In this document: positions 15,697 to 24,547 of the stretch, piece after piece
How the letters are laid out: each line of letters starts with the position of its first letter
How positions within the stretch are numbered: position 1 is the first letter of the stretch
DNA from: Halorussus aquaticus
GTDB lineage: Archaea > Halobacteriota > Halobacteria > Halobacteriales > Haladaptataceae
Direction: 5' to 3'
Assembly (NCBI RefSeq): GCF_024218795.1
Contig: NZ_CP100400.1
Span: forward strand, 1,860,001-1,924,000
Length of the DNA stretch: 64,000 nucleotides
Position numbers and translations under genes: made by a program
Notes under the pieces: model-generated
What the model saw: the letters and a program-made list of their open reading frames with translations, nothing else
The model's database searches: none
What the model was told of the DNA's origin: nothing

Positions 15697-17622
15697 CTAC
15701 TTGAACCGGAACGTCTCGAGGTTCTTCGGCGCGAACGTCCGCATGTTGAACTCGTGGTAGAGCGACGACGAGAGGTCTTGGACGCTCGACTCGTCGCCGT
15801 GGACGCACAGCACCTTCTCGGGTCGCGGGTTCATCGTCTTCACGAAGTTCATCAGGCCCTGTCGGTCGGCGTGGCCGGAGAAGCCGTCCACGGTCTCGAC
15901 GTCGAGTTTCAGCGACAGTTTCCCGTTGCGGCCGCGGCCGCCGCCGCGGTTCATCGGAATCTCGTCCCAGCCGTTCTGGATGCGTCGGCCGAGGGTCCCC
16001 TGCGCCTGATAGCCGACGAACACCATGCGGCTGTCCGGGTCGGGGCCGATGTGTTCGAGCCACGACATGATGGGGCCGCCGGTGACCATGCCGGACGTCG
16101 AGAGGATGATGCACTGGTCGCCGTCGGCCACGTCGCGGCGCTCCTCCTCGCCGCCGTCGATGTGGTTGAACTGGTCGGCGAGGAAGGGGTTCTCGTCCTC
16201 GTGGAAGATGCGGTCCCGGAGGTCGTCGCGGAGGTACTCGGGGTAGGTGGTGTGGATGGCGGTCGCCTCCCAGATCATGCCGTCGAGGTGGACCGGCATC
16301 TCGGGGATGTCGCCGCTCCGCATCGCCTCTTCGAGGACGAGCATCATCTCCTGAGACCGACCGACTGCGAACGCGGGGATGAGCACCTTCCCGCCCTCCT
16401 CGTAGGTCTCGTTGATGACCTCCTTGAGTCGCTGCTCGGAGTCCTCCTGGTCGGTCTGGTAGTCGTTGCGGCCCCCGTAGGTCGATTCGAGGATGAGGGT
16501 CTCGACCCGCGGGAAGTCGTTGACCGCGCCGTTGAACAGTCGGGTGTCGTCGTAGTGGATGTCGCCCGAGAACGCGACGTTGTAGAGGCCGTCGCCGATG
16601 TGGAAGTGCGACACCGCGGAGCCGAGGATGTGGCCCGCGTTGTGGAGGGTCAGTTTCACGTCGGGCGCGATGTCGGTTACGTCGCCGTACTCCAGCGGGA
16701 TGGTGTGCTTGATGGCCTCCCGGACCATCTCGGACTCGTAGGGCGGCGCGCGGCCTTCCTTGGCCGCCACGTCGAGGTAGTCCAACTGGAGCAGGCCCAT
16801 CAGGTCGCGGGTCGGTTCGGTGGTGTAGATGGGGCCGTCGTAGCCGTACTTGAACAGGAGCGGGATGAGCGCCGAGTGGTCGAGGTGGGCGTGCGTGAGG
16901 ACGACGGCGTCGATGGTGCTCGCGCCCGCGCCCAGCGCCTCCTCGACTTGGAGGTACGGCACTTCGCCTTCGGCACCCGGCTTGTCGCCGCAGTCGACGA
17001 GGATGCGGGTCTCGGGCGTCGAGAGGATGAACGAGGCGCGACCGACCTCCCGACAGCACCCGAGCGTCGTCACCCGGACGTACTCGTCGTCGGACATCTC
17101 CTCGCGGTGAATCTGGCGACCCACCTTTTCGAGGATGTCGCGGCGGTCGTCGCGCTCCTGTTTCAGGAAGTTCCGGACGTTCGAGACGGTGGAGGATTCG
17201 ATGGGGGGCGTGCGGACGACTTCGGGCGTCCAGCCGACCTCCTGAGTTATCTCTCGGAGGGTCGACCCGTGCTTGCCGATGACCATGCCGGGTTTCTCTG
17301 CCTCGATGACGACCTCGCCGGTGTCGGCGTGGAAGTCGAGGTCGGTCACACCGGCCTCTTCCGGGATGACGTCGAGCACTTGGTCCCGGGCGTCTTTGGG
17401 TCGGGACAGCACGTCGGGGTCGGGTCGGACCGTGATGCGTTTGCGGAGTTGGCTGGCCAACTGCCGGATGAGGTCGCCGTTCCGGGCGAACTTCTTGGGG
17501 TCGCGCGTGTACACGACCAGTTCCGGGCCTTCGTACTTCACGTCCGACACCGAGATGTCGCTCGGTAACTCGCTCGTAATCTCTGCTCGCAGGTCCTCGA
17601 GTTGCTGGTCTACTTTACTCAT
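15697..17622 (-). CDS. fttA: Transcription termination factor FttA (aCPSF1), KH-MBL-beta-CASP nuclease
   Basis: The 641 aa protein has two N-terminal KH-like RNA-binding domains (about 1-140, with PGMVIGKHGSTLREI), then a metallo-beta-lactamase/beta-CASP nuclease. The catalytic motifs are LTHAHLDHS near residue 243, HNAGHILGSAV, FSGDIHYD, LILESTYGGRND, the beta-CASP SGMVTGGP and the C-terminal CVHGDESS. The family is the archaeal orthologue of CPSF73; it cleaves nascent RNA after U-rich tracts and dislodges RNA polymerase. It acts alone or with Spt4/5. The gene is divergent from the hypothetical gene at 17964, with a long leader region of about 340 bp shared between them. Confidence 0.95.
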   Translation of the reverse strand: MSKVDQQLEDLRAEITSELPSDISVSDVKYEGPELVVYTRDPKKFARNGDLIRQLASQLRKRITVRPDPDVLSRPKDARDQVLDVIPEEAGVTDLDFHADTGEVVIEAEKPGMVIGKHGSTLREITQEVGWTPEVVRTPPIESSTVSNVRNFLKQERDDRRDILEKVGRQIHREEMSDDEYVRVTTLGCCREVGRASFILSTPETRILVDCGDKPGAEGEVPYLQVEEALGAGASTIDAVVLTHAHLDHSALIPLLFKYGYDGPIYTTEPTRDLMGLLQLDYLDVAAKEGRAPPYESEMVREAIKHTIPLEYGDVTDIAPDVKLTLHNAGHILGSAVSHFHIGDGLYNVAFSGDIHYDDTRLFNGAVNDFPRVETLILESTYGGRNDYQTDQEDSEQRLKEVINETYEEGGKVLIPAFAVGRSQEMMLVLEEAMRSGDIPEMPVHLDGMIWEATAIHTTYPEYLRDDLRDRIFHEDENPFLADQFNHIDGGEEERRDVADGDQCIILSTSGMVTGGPIMSWLEHIGPDPDSRMVFVGYQAQGTLGRRIQNGWDEIPMNRGGGRGRNGKLSLKLDVETVDGFSGHADRQGLMNFVKTMNPRPEKVLCVHGDESSVQDLSSSLYHEFNMRTFAPKNLETFRFK

Positions 17623-17963
17623 AGTGAAAAAGTCGTTCCGTCTGTCCGTGCTGTCCTCTGGGCCGTGCAGTCACTCTTGACAGGTCCGTGCCGCCGCGAA
17701 CTCCCTGCTCGCGGACGAACGTCGGACCGGTCGGACTGCCATCAGGACTACGACGTAGAGTACAGCACAGCATAGATTTCGCTTCTCCGCGGGGTGTTGA
17801 AACTCGCGTGTCGGCGAGTCGCCCTCGTCCCCGTGACACCGGGGAAGACCGAACGCTCACTCGGGGACGCAGGAAAACCCGCTTATGCGGCATTAGTTCC
17901 CGATGTTATAAAAGCCTTCTCAAAATGCGCAAACCCAAACCCCTCGCGCCCGTCGTCCGAACC
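17623..17963. other. Divergent intergenic region, fttA / hypothetical gene
   Basis: 341 bp without a convincing gene. It contains the TATA box TTATAAAA at 17906-17913 for the plus-strand gene. The part next to fttA (17623-17760) is unusually long for a haloarchaeal leader and has only weak local inverted repeats. I see no tRNA or repeat. A small RNA cannot be excluded. Confidence 0.4.
17906..17913 (+). promoter_or_regulatory. TATA box of the hypothetical gene at 17964
   Basis: TTATAAAA is a near-consensus archaeal TATA element. A transcription start about 27 bp downstream falls after the first candidate ATG (17925), so translation more likely begins at the second ATG (17964). Confidence 0.6.
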
Positions 17964-18452
17964 ATGCGAGTAACTCGTGACCGCGTCGCCGACGAGTACG
18001 AGTGGGTCCGCGGCCGGGCCGACGTCGTGGTGCCCCTGCTGAACGACGTTCGCGCGGACCTCGGCGACCTGTTCGACACGGAGGTAGACGAGGTGAGCGC
18101 CGACGACTATCGCCGGGAAGTGGACGCCGTCTTCGCCGACGGCGACCGGGCGGTCAACGTCGCCGCGATGGTCGCCGTCCTGCGCGAACTCGACGTCGAA
18201 GGTGACTACCCGGGGTTCGTGGTGGACGAACTCCTCGGCCGACAACTCGCCGGAACTCTCGCGGGGAATCAGCCCCTCAGACTGCTCGCCGAGGCCACGT
18301 TCCACTACGCCGACGTGACGGTCCACGCCGAGGAGGGCCGCGAGACCGCGGGCGCGGACGACCTCGACGCCGCGCTGGCGGCCGGGTTCCAGACGCGACT
18401 GCCGGGGTGGGAGTGGACGGAGACCGAGAGTCCGTTCGCGGTGAACCAGTGA
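17964..18452 (+). CDS. Hypothetical haloarchaeal protein
   Basis: The 162 aa acidic protein is predicted helical, with no membrane segment and no catalytic motif I recognise. Landmarks are RVADEYEWVRGRADVVVPLLNDVR, DDYRREVDAVFADGDRAVNVAAMVAVLRELD and LLAEATFHYADVTVHAEEG. The helical pattern could suit a regulator or partner protein, but this is a guess. The TATA position favours the start at MRVTRDRV over an ATG 39 bp upstream. Confidence 0.65.
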   Translation: MRVTRDRVADEYEWVRGRADVVVPLLNDVRADLGDLFDTEVDEVSADDYRREVDAVFADGDRAVNVAAMVAVLRELDVEGDYPGFVVDELLGRQLAGTLAGNQPLRLLAEATFHYADVTVHAEEGRETAGADDLDAALAAGFQTRLPGWEWTETESPFAVNQ

Positions 18453-18525
18453 GGCGAGGCGTGTCCGAGGACGGCACGCGACCGGACGTCCGCCTGTCGG
18501 CCAGCAGGCGGCGTCCAAAAGACCC

Positions 18526-19257
18526 ATGCCAGTCCTGTCTCTCGTCCATCACGTGAACGCGCTCGTGACGAATCTGGGTACGCTCGTCGTTCTCCCGTCG
18601 CTGGTCGTCACGGGGGTCCTCTACGCGGTCGTTCGCGTCTCGGAGTGGTCGTTCACCGAACGGACCACCGGCGCGAAGCGGACCGCTGCGGCCGTCGTTG
18701 CGCTCGGACTCTACTTCCTCGGCCATCCGCTCTATCCCGCTTTCGTCCCGCTCATCCGGGGCAAAACACCGTGGCTGTACGCCGTCGCCGGTGCGTACCT
18801 CACGCTCGGTGCGTATTCGGTCGGACACGCCCACGTTCGGCGTCACTTCCGCGATGGGCGTCCCAACACTGTCGGGTCGTGGCTCGCCGCGGCAGTCGGC
18901 GTCGCGGTCGCAGTCCTCGCGGAGCAGGGGTTCGACCCCGCGGCGCTGGTCCGCTTCATCGGGCGCGCCTCCGGTAGCAGTGTCGTCGTCTCCGGGTTGT
19001 TGCTGTCGCTCTCGCTCGTCTTCCAGTTCCCGCTCGGTCACGACCGCCGCCGGAGCGCCGGAACGCCGTCGCCCCGTCCCTTCCTCCTGCCGCTCGCGCT
19101 GTATGCGGCTGTCTTAATCTGGTCGCTTCCGCTGACCGTGCACTCGTTCGGTCCCATCACGGTGGTGTTCGTCGCCTTCGGATGCATCGGCGCACTGCTC
19201 GGCGCGCCCGCCTACGTCCTCGGAACCACGCTGGCGACCCCGCCCGAGGACGGATAG
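18526..19257 (+). CDS. Hypothetical multi-spanning membrane protein
   Basis: The 243 aa protein has about seven hydrophobic segments, including LVVLPSLVVTGVLYAVV, AAAVVALGLYFLGHPLY, LYAVAGAYLTLGAY, WLAAAVGVAVAVLA, VVVSGLLLSLSLVFQF, PLALYAAVLIWSLPL and ITVVFVAFGCIGALLGAPAYVLG. There is no transporter signature or conserved charged motif that I recognise. It lies 73 bp after the hypothetical gene; a 7-bp inverted repeat (CCGCCTG/CAGGCGG) lies between them and could end the first transcript. Confidence 0.6.
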   Translation: MPVLSLVHHVNALVTNLGTLVVLPSLVVTGVLYAVVRVSEWSFTERTTGAKRTAAAVVALGLYFLGHPLYPAFVPLIRGKTPWLYAVAGAYLTLGAYSVGHAHVRRHFRDGRPNTVGSWLAAAVGVAVAVLAEQGFDPAALVRFIGRASGSSVVVSGLLLSLSLVFQFPLGHDRRRSAGTPSPRPFLLPLALYAAVLIWSLPLTVHSFGPITVVFVAFGCIGALLGAPAYVLGTTLATPPEDG

Positions 19258-19289
19258 GAGCGACGCGCTCGACGCTCGCAAGGAGTAGC

Positions 19290-20045
19290 TCAGCCTTCCC
19301 CGTCCGACACCTCGTCGCCCTCCCAGCCCTCGACGTAGACCCTGTCGTCGTCCACGCCGCGCTCCGCGAGGTACTCCCGGGTCTCGACCACCATCTCGGG
19401 CACACCGCAGACGTAGAAGTCGCGCTCCTCGAAGCCGTCCAGAGACTCCGCGAGGTGGTCCTGCACGTGGCCCTCGGGTCCTCGCCATCCCTCGTCGGCC
19501 TCCGAGAGGACGTAGGTCACCTCGAAGTCCGGGTAGTCGGCGGCCAACTGGTCCAGCGTCTCGCGGTAGAAGAGCTGTTCCTCGTCCGTCTCGCCGAAGA
19601 AGAAGTGGGCCGTCCCGGTGGCCTCGCGCACGTACTGCTTGGCCATCGCTATCATCGGCGTGGCCCCCGTGCCGGTCGCCACGAACGCCGCGTCCGCGTC
19701 GAGGTCGCGGAGGTAGAGGTTCCCGTCCAGTTCCTCGATTTCGATTCGGTCGCCCGGGGCGCGCTCGTGCATCCACGTCGAAGCGGTGCCGTCGGGGTAC
19801 CGCTTGATGGCGAGGGTGACGCGCTCGGTGCCGGGCATCGACGTCGCGGTGTAGGGCCGGACGACCTCCTCGTCGCTCTGCTCCGCGTCGTCCACCGCCG
19901 GACTCTCGGCGCGGTCGAAGTGGACGTGCGTGTGTTGGCCGGGGTCGAAGTCGAACCGGTAGCCGTCGGATTCGAGGACGAACTGCTTGACGGTCGGGGT
20001 CATCTGGTGCACGGACGTGACCGTGACTTCGTGGGTGTCGGTCAT
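19290..20045 (-). CDS. FAD-dependent ferredoxin-reductase-like oxidoreductase
   Basis: The 251 aa protein has the ferredoxin-NADP reductase fold. The FAD-binding barrel (about 1-110) carries FDPGQHTHVHFD and VRPYTATSMPG, the RxYT/S flavin motif. The NAD(P)-binding half has VATGTGATPMIAM, FFFGETDEEQLFYRETL, VTYVLSEAD and FYVCGVPEMV. No iron-sulfur domain is fused, so it needs a separate electron carrier. The partner is not obvious in the window. A second, shorter FNR-like protein lies at 35340. It is convergent with the membrane protein and 51 bp downstream of the Nudix gene. Confidence 0.85.
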   Translation of the reverse strand: MTDTHEVTVTSVHQMTPTVKQFVLESDGYRFDFDPGQHTHVHFDRAESPAVDDAEQSDEEVVRPYTATSMPGTERVTLAIKRYPDGTASTWMHERAPGDRIEIEELDGNLYLRDLDADAAFVATGTGATPMIAMAKQYVREATGTAHFFFGETDEEQLFYRETLDQLAADYPDFEVTYVLSEADEGWRGPEGHVQDHLAESLDGFEERDFYVCGVPEMVVETREYLAERGVDDDRVYVEGWEGDEVSDGEG

Positions 20046-20096
20046 CGCGGAATCGGCGGTGCTACGACGGACGGCGGGAAAACTCGGGTGGCCGGG

Positions 20097-20615
20097 TTAC
20101 TCCAGCACGCCCGAGTCGCGCAGGCGGAGTCGCCCGAGGTTCCGAACGTCCACGTCGCCCGCCCGGACCGACTCGACGGGGACGAACCGGGCGTCGGCCG
20201 CGTCCGACCCGGCCGTCACCTCGCCGTCGGTCGCGGCGCGGTCGGTCCGGTAGTTTATCGACCGGTAGTTCGCCCGAGGTCCCTCCGAAAGCACCGTTCC
20301 CACGAGGTCGAGGTCGTCGGGGGCCACCGCGAGTCCGGTCTCCTCCCGGAGTTCGCGAGCGGCGGCCTCGCGGGCGGGTTCGTCGTGTTCGGGGTGGCCA
20401 GCGGGGAGGTCCCACCGACCGGCGTCACGGCCAGCGGACCGCTGGATGAGCAGGACGCGGTCCGCCTCGCGGACGGTAACGCTAGTCGTCGGCACCGACT
20501 GTCGCCACCACGTCCGCTCGCACGACGGGCAGTAGTCGCGCTCCCGGTCCTCGAACTCGGTCGTCGAGAGGTCGCTCCCGCAGTCGGGGCAGTAATCCGG
20601 TGAAACTGCTATCAT
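20097..20615 (-). CDS. Nudix hydrolase with N-terminal zinc ribbon
   Basis: The 172 aa protein has an N-terminal zinc ribbon (Cys9, Cys12, Cys29 and Cys32 in CPDC and CPSC) followed by a Nudix domain. The Nudix box covers GHPEHDEPAREAAARELREETG (about 72-93) and has the full GX5EX7REUXEEXG pattern. The zinc ribbon plus Nudix arrangement resembles NudC-like NADH pyrophosphatases and ADP-ribose hydrolases, but the substrate cannot be read from the sequence. It probably shares a transcript with the flavin reductase downstream, and its possible action on NAD(H)-type nucleotides would suit that neighbour (inference). Confidence 0.85.
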   Translation of the reverse strand: MIAVSPDYCPDCGSDLSTTEFEDRERDYCPSCERTWWRQSVPTTSVTVREADRVLLIQRSAGRDAGRWDLPAGHPEHDEPAREAAARELREETGLAVAPDDLDLVGTVLSEGPRANYRSINYRTDRAATDGEVTAGSDAADARFVPVESVRAGDVDVRNLGRLRLRDSGVLE

Positions 20616-20664
20616 CGGTTCGTGTTGGTTCCCCGACGATAATCAATCCCGCGGAGCGCGTGAC

Positions 20665-21126
20665 TCACTCAGGGGCCATGCCCTTCTCGGCGAGTTCCGA
20701 GAGCGCGGACTCGGACTTTCCGAGGCCTTCGAGACCCATCCCCCGGAGGACGTGGTCGGCCTTCGTGAACTGGACGTCCTCGTAGGCTACGACTTGCACG
20801 CGATTGCCCCACGGGTCCCGGAAGTCGAGGCTCCCGGACGGGACGCGGTCGGCGTCGGTCGCTTCGAGTCGCCGCTCGACCGCGTCGCGGTCGTCCACGA
20901 CGAGACCGAAGTGGCGGTGGTCGTCGGGGCCGCCGGGGTCGTCGGTCTCCGAGAGCGCGAGGAACTGGTCGCCCGCGTCGACGAAGGCCGACGACTCGCC
21001 TCGTCCCCGGAGTTCGAACTCGAACAGCGATTCGTAGAAGTCGAGGGCCTCGTCCACGTCGCCGACTTCGAGCGCCACGTGGTTGACGCCGACCGGTCTG
21101 GCTCGTTCGTCGTCCGCGTCGGTCAT
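20665..21126 (-). CDS. VOC (glyoxalase/dioxygenase superfamily) protein
   Basis: The 153 aa protein has a vicinal-oxygen-chelate fold of two beta-alpha-beta-beta-beta units. GVNHVALEVGDVDEALDFYESLFEFEL carries the first metal His, DHRHFGLVVDD the second, and RDPWGNRVQVVAYEDVQF the C-terminal ligand region. A tail of about 25 residues (LSELAEKGMAPE) extends beyond the typical domain. The reaction is unknown. The start at MTDADDER is chosen because upstream sequence in this frame belongs to the opposite strand's genes. Confidence 0.8.
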   Translation of the reverse strand: MTDADDERARPVGVNHVALEVGDVDEALDFYESLFEFELRGRGESSAFVDAGDQFLALSETDDPGGPDDHRHFGLVVDDRDAVERRLEATDADRVPSGSLDFRDPWGNRVQVVAYEDVQFTKADHVLRGMGLEGLGKSESALSELAEKGMAPE

Positions 21127-21276
21127 GGTCGGTCGGACGGGAGCGAGCGGGGTAGGCGTGGTGGCGCGACGGGTACGCGGACAGGTTCGGGGCGATTCGA
21201 ACAGCCGCCGTGATAGAGCTGTCACCGAGCGAACGAAACCAGCAGGGCTATTCAGACGGAGTCCGAGCCACCGACC

Positions 21277-21762
21277 ATGCAACACGCGACGCTGTGTTAC
21301 CTCCTGCGGCCCGACGCCGAGCAGGTGCTGCTCATCCGGAAGAAGCGCGGTCTCGGGGAGGGCAAACTGGTCGGTCCCGGCGGGAAGGTCGAGGACGGCG
21401 AGACCCCCGGCGAGTGCGTCGTGCGCGAAGTCGAGGAGGAAATCGGCGTGACGCCCCGCGACCCCGAGAAGGTCGGCGAGTTCCGGTTCGTGTTCGGTGA
21501 GGACCCCCGGATGTTCGTCCACGTCTTCCGCGCCGAGGACTTCGCGGGGACGCCCGAGGCGTCTCCGGAGGCCGACCCCGAGTGGTACGACTACGACGCG
21601 GTCCCCTACGACGAGATGTGGGAGGACGACCGCTACTGGCTGCCGCACCTGCTCGACGGCGAGCGGTTCGCCGGGGAGTTCGTCTTCGACGCCGAGGGCG
21701 ACGAACTGCGCGAGTGGGACGTGGAGACCGGCGTGAGGGAACTGGACGCGCTCCGACGGTAG
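21277..21762 (+). CDS. Nudix hydrolase, 8-oxo-dGTP diphosphatase type (MutT/MTH1-like)
   Basis: The 161 aa single Nudix domain starts YLLRPDAEQVLLIRKKRGLGEGKLVGPGGKVEDGE. The Nudix box GGKVEDGETPGECVVREVEEEIG is complete. The KRGLGxGKxVGPGGKV signature is typical of MTH1-like enzymes that remove oxidised purine nucleotides from the pool, which fits an aerobic sunlit organism. Downstream there is WYDYDAVPYDEMWEDDRYWLPHLL, as in MTH1 homologues. It is followed by the alcohol dehydrogenase gene after 45 bp. Confidence 0.87.
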   Translation: MQHATLCYLLRPDAEQVLLIRKKRGLGEGKLVGPGGKVEDGETPGECVVREVEEEIGVTPRDPEKVGEFRFVFGEDPRMFVHVFRAEDFAGTPEASPEADPEWYDYDAVPYDEMWEDDRYWLPHLLDGERFAGEFVFDAEGDELREWDVETGVRELDALRR

Positions 21763-21807
21763 CGCCGCGGCCCCACCTTCATTGGGACGCCGCTGTAATT
21801 CGAGACC

Positions 21808-23007
21808 ATGCTTCCGATAGCCGACGCCTTCGAGTACGAGTACCACGGGTGCGACATCGTCTACGGCCGCGGCTGTGCGGCCCGTCTGGGCGAGTACCTC
21901 GCGGAGCGCGACCTCGACCGCGCGCTCGTCGTCTGCGGGTCGAACGTCGGGGCCAACGACGACCTCATGACTCCCATCGAGGACGGACTCGGCGACCGAC
22001 TCGCGGGCGTCTACGACGGGACCACGCCGGAGAAACAGGCCGAGTCGGCGTTCGAGGTCGTCGATGCGATGCGCGAAACGGACGCGGACGTGCTCGTCGG
22101 CGTCGGCGGCGGCAGTAGCCTCGACGTCGCCCGGCAGGCGAGCGTGTTCGCGCCCGACGGTCGCTCGTTCGACGACCTCCGGCAGGAAGCCCGCGACGGC
22201 GAGGTCCGGCCGCCCGACTCCGCCGACGAGCGACCGCCGGTGGTCGTCGTCCCGACGACGTTCGCGGGCGCGGACGTGTCGAGCGGCGGGTCCATCGAGG
22301 TCCTCTCGGCGGCCGAGTCGCCGACGGGCCAACCGGTGAGCGCCCGCGGGTCGGCGATGCCGATAGCCGACTTCGCGGACCCGGCGCTGTTCGAGACAAC
22401 GCCGACGGGCGCGCTCGCCGGGTCGGCGATGAACGGGTTCGACAAGGGCATCGAGACGCCGTACGCCCGCGACGCGAACCCCGTCAGCGACGCGACGGCA
22501 GTTCACGGACTCCGCCTGCTGAGCGACGCGCTCCCCCGAGTCGTCGGCGAGTCCCCCGCGGACTCGGCGGCGATGGACCGTGCGGTAGTCGGGGCGCTGC
22601 TCGTCCAACTCGAACGCAAAGTGTCGGTGGTCCACGCCTTCGGCCACGGGTTCGCCCGCCGGTACGACGTCCAGCAGGGCGCGGTCCACGCGGTCGTCGT
22701 CCCGCACGTCCTCCGGTACCTCTTCGGGGAGGTGGACGCTGGCCGCGACCTATTGGCGAACGGACTGGGCATCGACCCGACCGACCGCTCGGACGCCGAG
22801 GTAGCCGACGCCGTCGTGGAGGCGGTCGCGGAGTTGCGCGACGCGCTCGACGCGCCGACGCGCCTCCGGGACCTCCCCGAGACGCGGGAGGAAGACCTCC
22901 CGGCGATAGCCGAGTTCGTCGCCGACGACCACCCGATGGAGCGCGCGCCGGTGGGACTGGACGCGAGCGCCGAGGACGTGGAGGCGGTCCTCCGCGAGGC
23001 CTGGTGA
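21808..23007 (+). CDS. Iron-containing alcohol dehydrogenase family protein
   Basis: The 399 aa protein belongs to the Fe-ADH/glycerol dehydrogenase superfamily. The N-terminal Rossmann half has ALVVCGSNVGAND and VGVGGGSSLDVARQ for NAD binding. The helical C-terminal half carries the metal-ligand region VSVVHAFGHGFARRYDVQQG with the two histidines, and HAVVVPHVLRYLF. An acidic loop (about 115-135) is longer than in bacterial members. The substrate is uncertain: it may be a short-chain alcohol, lactaldehyde-like compound or polyol. It precedes proS on the same strand. Confidence 0.85.
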   Translation: MLPIADAFEYEYHGCDIVYGRGCAARLGEYLAERDLDRALVVCGSNVGANDDLMTPIEDGLGDRLAGVYDGTTPEKQAESAFEVVDAMRETDADVLVGVGGGSSLDVARQASVFAPDGRSFDDLRQEARDGEVRPPDSADERPPVVVVPTTFAGADVSSGGSIEVLSAAESPTGQPVSARGSAMPIADFADPALFETTPTGALAGSAMNGFDKGIETPYARDANPVSDATAVHGLRLLSDALPRVVGESPADSAAMDRAVVGALLVQLERKVSVVHAFGHGFARRYDVQQGAVHAVVVPHVLRYLFGEVDAGRDLLANGLGIDPTDRSDAEVADAVVEAVAELRDALDAPTRLRDLPETREEDLPAIAEFVADDHPMERAPVGLDASAEDVEAVLREAW

Positions 23008-23078
23008 CCGCCCGCGGTCTCCGAATCGTTACCACAGGTTCATCGCCTTTAAGACCGCATCGAAGAAACCAATACTCA

Positions 23079-24536
23079 ATGAGCGACGACGAGCAGGAAC
23101 TCGGCATCACCGAGCGAAAGGAGTACAACCCCGGCGACTGGTACGCGGAGGTCGTCCAGAAGGCCGAACTCGCCGACTACGCGCCCATGGGCGGGTTCAT
23201 CGTCACCCGACCCCGCGGGTACGCGCTCTGGGAGGGCGTGCAGGACCACCTCGACAAGTGGTTCAAGCAGACCGGCGCGCAGAACGCCTACTTCCCCGCG
23301 CTCATCCCCGAGAGCTACCTCGAACGCGAGAGCGACATCGTGGAAGGGTTCGACCCCGAGGTGGCGTGGGTGACCCACGGCGGCCACGAGGAACTCGAAG
23401 AGCGACTCGCGTTCCGGCCCACCAGCGAGTCCATCATCACGCCGTTCATGAGCAACTGGGTCCGGAGCCACCGCGACCTACCCCTGCGACTGAACCAGTG
23501 GTGCAGCGTCATCCGGTGGGAGGCCACCGAGACCAAGCCGTTCTTCCGGACCAAGGAGTTCCTCTGGCAGGAGGGCCACACCGCCCACGAGTCCGAGGAC
23601 GAGGCGTGGGACGAGACGATGACCCGCCTCGACCAGTACCAGAACCTCTACGAGGACGTGCTGGCCATCCCGGTCCTCCGGGGTCGCAAGCCCGAACACG
23701 ACAAGTTCCCCGGCGCGCACACCACCACGACCGTCGAGGCGCTGATGCCCGACGGCAAGTCCGTGCAGGGCGGGACCTCCCATTACCTCGGGCAGGGCTT
23801 CGCGGAGGCCTACGACTTGACCTACACCGACGAGGACGAGGAGGAGCGCGTCGCCCACACCACTTCGTGGGGTCTCTCGTGGCGCGCGCTCGGCGCGCTC
23901 ATCATGACCCACTCCGACGACCAAGGACTCGTGGTCCCCCCGAAAATCGCGCCCGAGCAGGTCGTCATCGTCCCCATCTGGAACGAGGACAACCGCGAGG
24001 AAGTGCTAGAGTACGCCGAGGGCGTGGCCGACGACCTCGAAGACGCCGATATCCGCGTCGAACTCGACGACCGCGACGAGCGCAACCCCGGCTTCAAGTT
24101 CAACGAGTGGGAACTGAAGGGCGTCCCCGTCCGACTCGAAATCGGTCCCAACGAGGTCGAGGACCGCGAGGTCACGGTCGTCCACCGCCCCGACGGCGAG
24201 GACACCGTGGAGGACCGCGAGTACATCGACGAGACCGTCGAGGACCACTTCGAGGACGTGACCGACAAACTCTACGAGACCGCCGAACAGAACCTCGAAG
24301 AGAACGTCCGCGAGGCGTACGAGACCGCCGAGATTCTGGGCACTATCGGCCAGCACGGCGGCTACGTCAAGACGCCGTGGTGCGGCGACGAGGCCTGCGA
24401 ACAGGTCGTCAAGGAGGAGATTTCCGCGGAAATCGTGATGGTCCCGATGGACCGCGACGAGGAACCCATCGGCGACGAGTGCGGCGTCTGCGGCGACGAG
24501 GCCGAGGAGACGGCCTACTTCGCCAAGTCGTACTGA
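23079..24536 (+). CDS. proS: Prolyl-tRNA synthetase (archaeal/eukaryotic type)
   Basis: Class II aminoacyl-tRNA synthetase of 485 aa that charges tRNA-Pro. Motif 1 region GFIVTRPRGYALWEGVQDHLD, motif 2 region RLNQWCSVIRWEATETKPFFRTKEFLWQEGH, and motif 3 region VAHTTSWGLSWRALGALIMTH are present. The anticodon-binding domain follows (VVIVPIW). The C-terminal zinc-binding module shows WCGDEACE and CGVCGDEAEE and ends in AYFAKSY. The absence of an editing insert marks the archaeal type. The start is MSDDEQELGI, directly after a TTTAAG promoter-like site at about 23048. Confidence 0.97.
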   Translation: MSDDEQELGITERKEYNPGDWYAEVVQKAELADYAPMGGFIVTRPRGYALWEGVQDHLDKWFKQTGAQNAYFPALIPESYLERESDIVEGFDPEVAWVTHGGHEELEERLAFRPTSESIITPFMSNWVRSHRDLPLRLNQWCSVIRWEATETKPFFRTKEFLWQEGHTAHESEDEAWDETMTRLDQYQNLYEDVLAIPVLRGRKPEHDKFPGAHTTTTVEALMPDGKSVQGGTSHYLGQGFAEAYDLTYTDEDEEERVAHTTSWGLSWRALGALIMTHSDDQGLVVPPKIAPEQVVIVPIWNEDNREEVLEYAEGVADDLEDADIRVELDDRDERNPGFKFNEWELKGVPVRLEIGPNEVEDREVTVVHRPDGEDTVEDREYIDETVEDHFEDVTDKLYETAEQNLEENVREAYETAEILGTIGQHGGYVKTPWCGDEACEQVVKEEISAEIVMVPMDRDEEPIGDECGVCGDEAEETAYFAKSY

Positions 24537-24547
24537 GCGCGGCGACG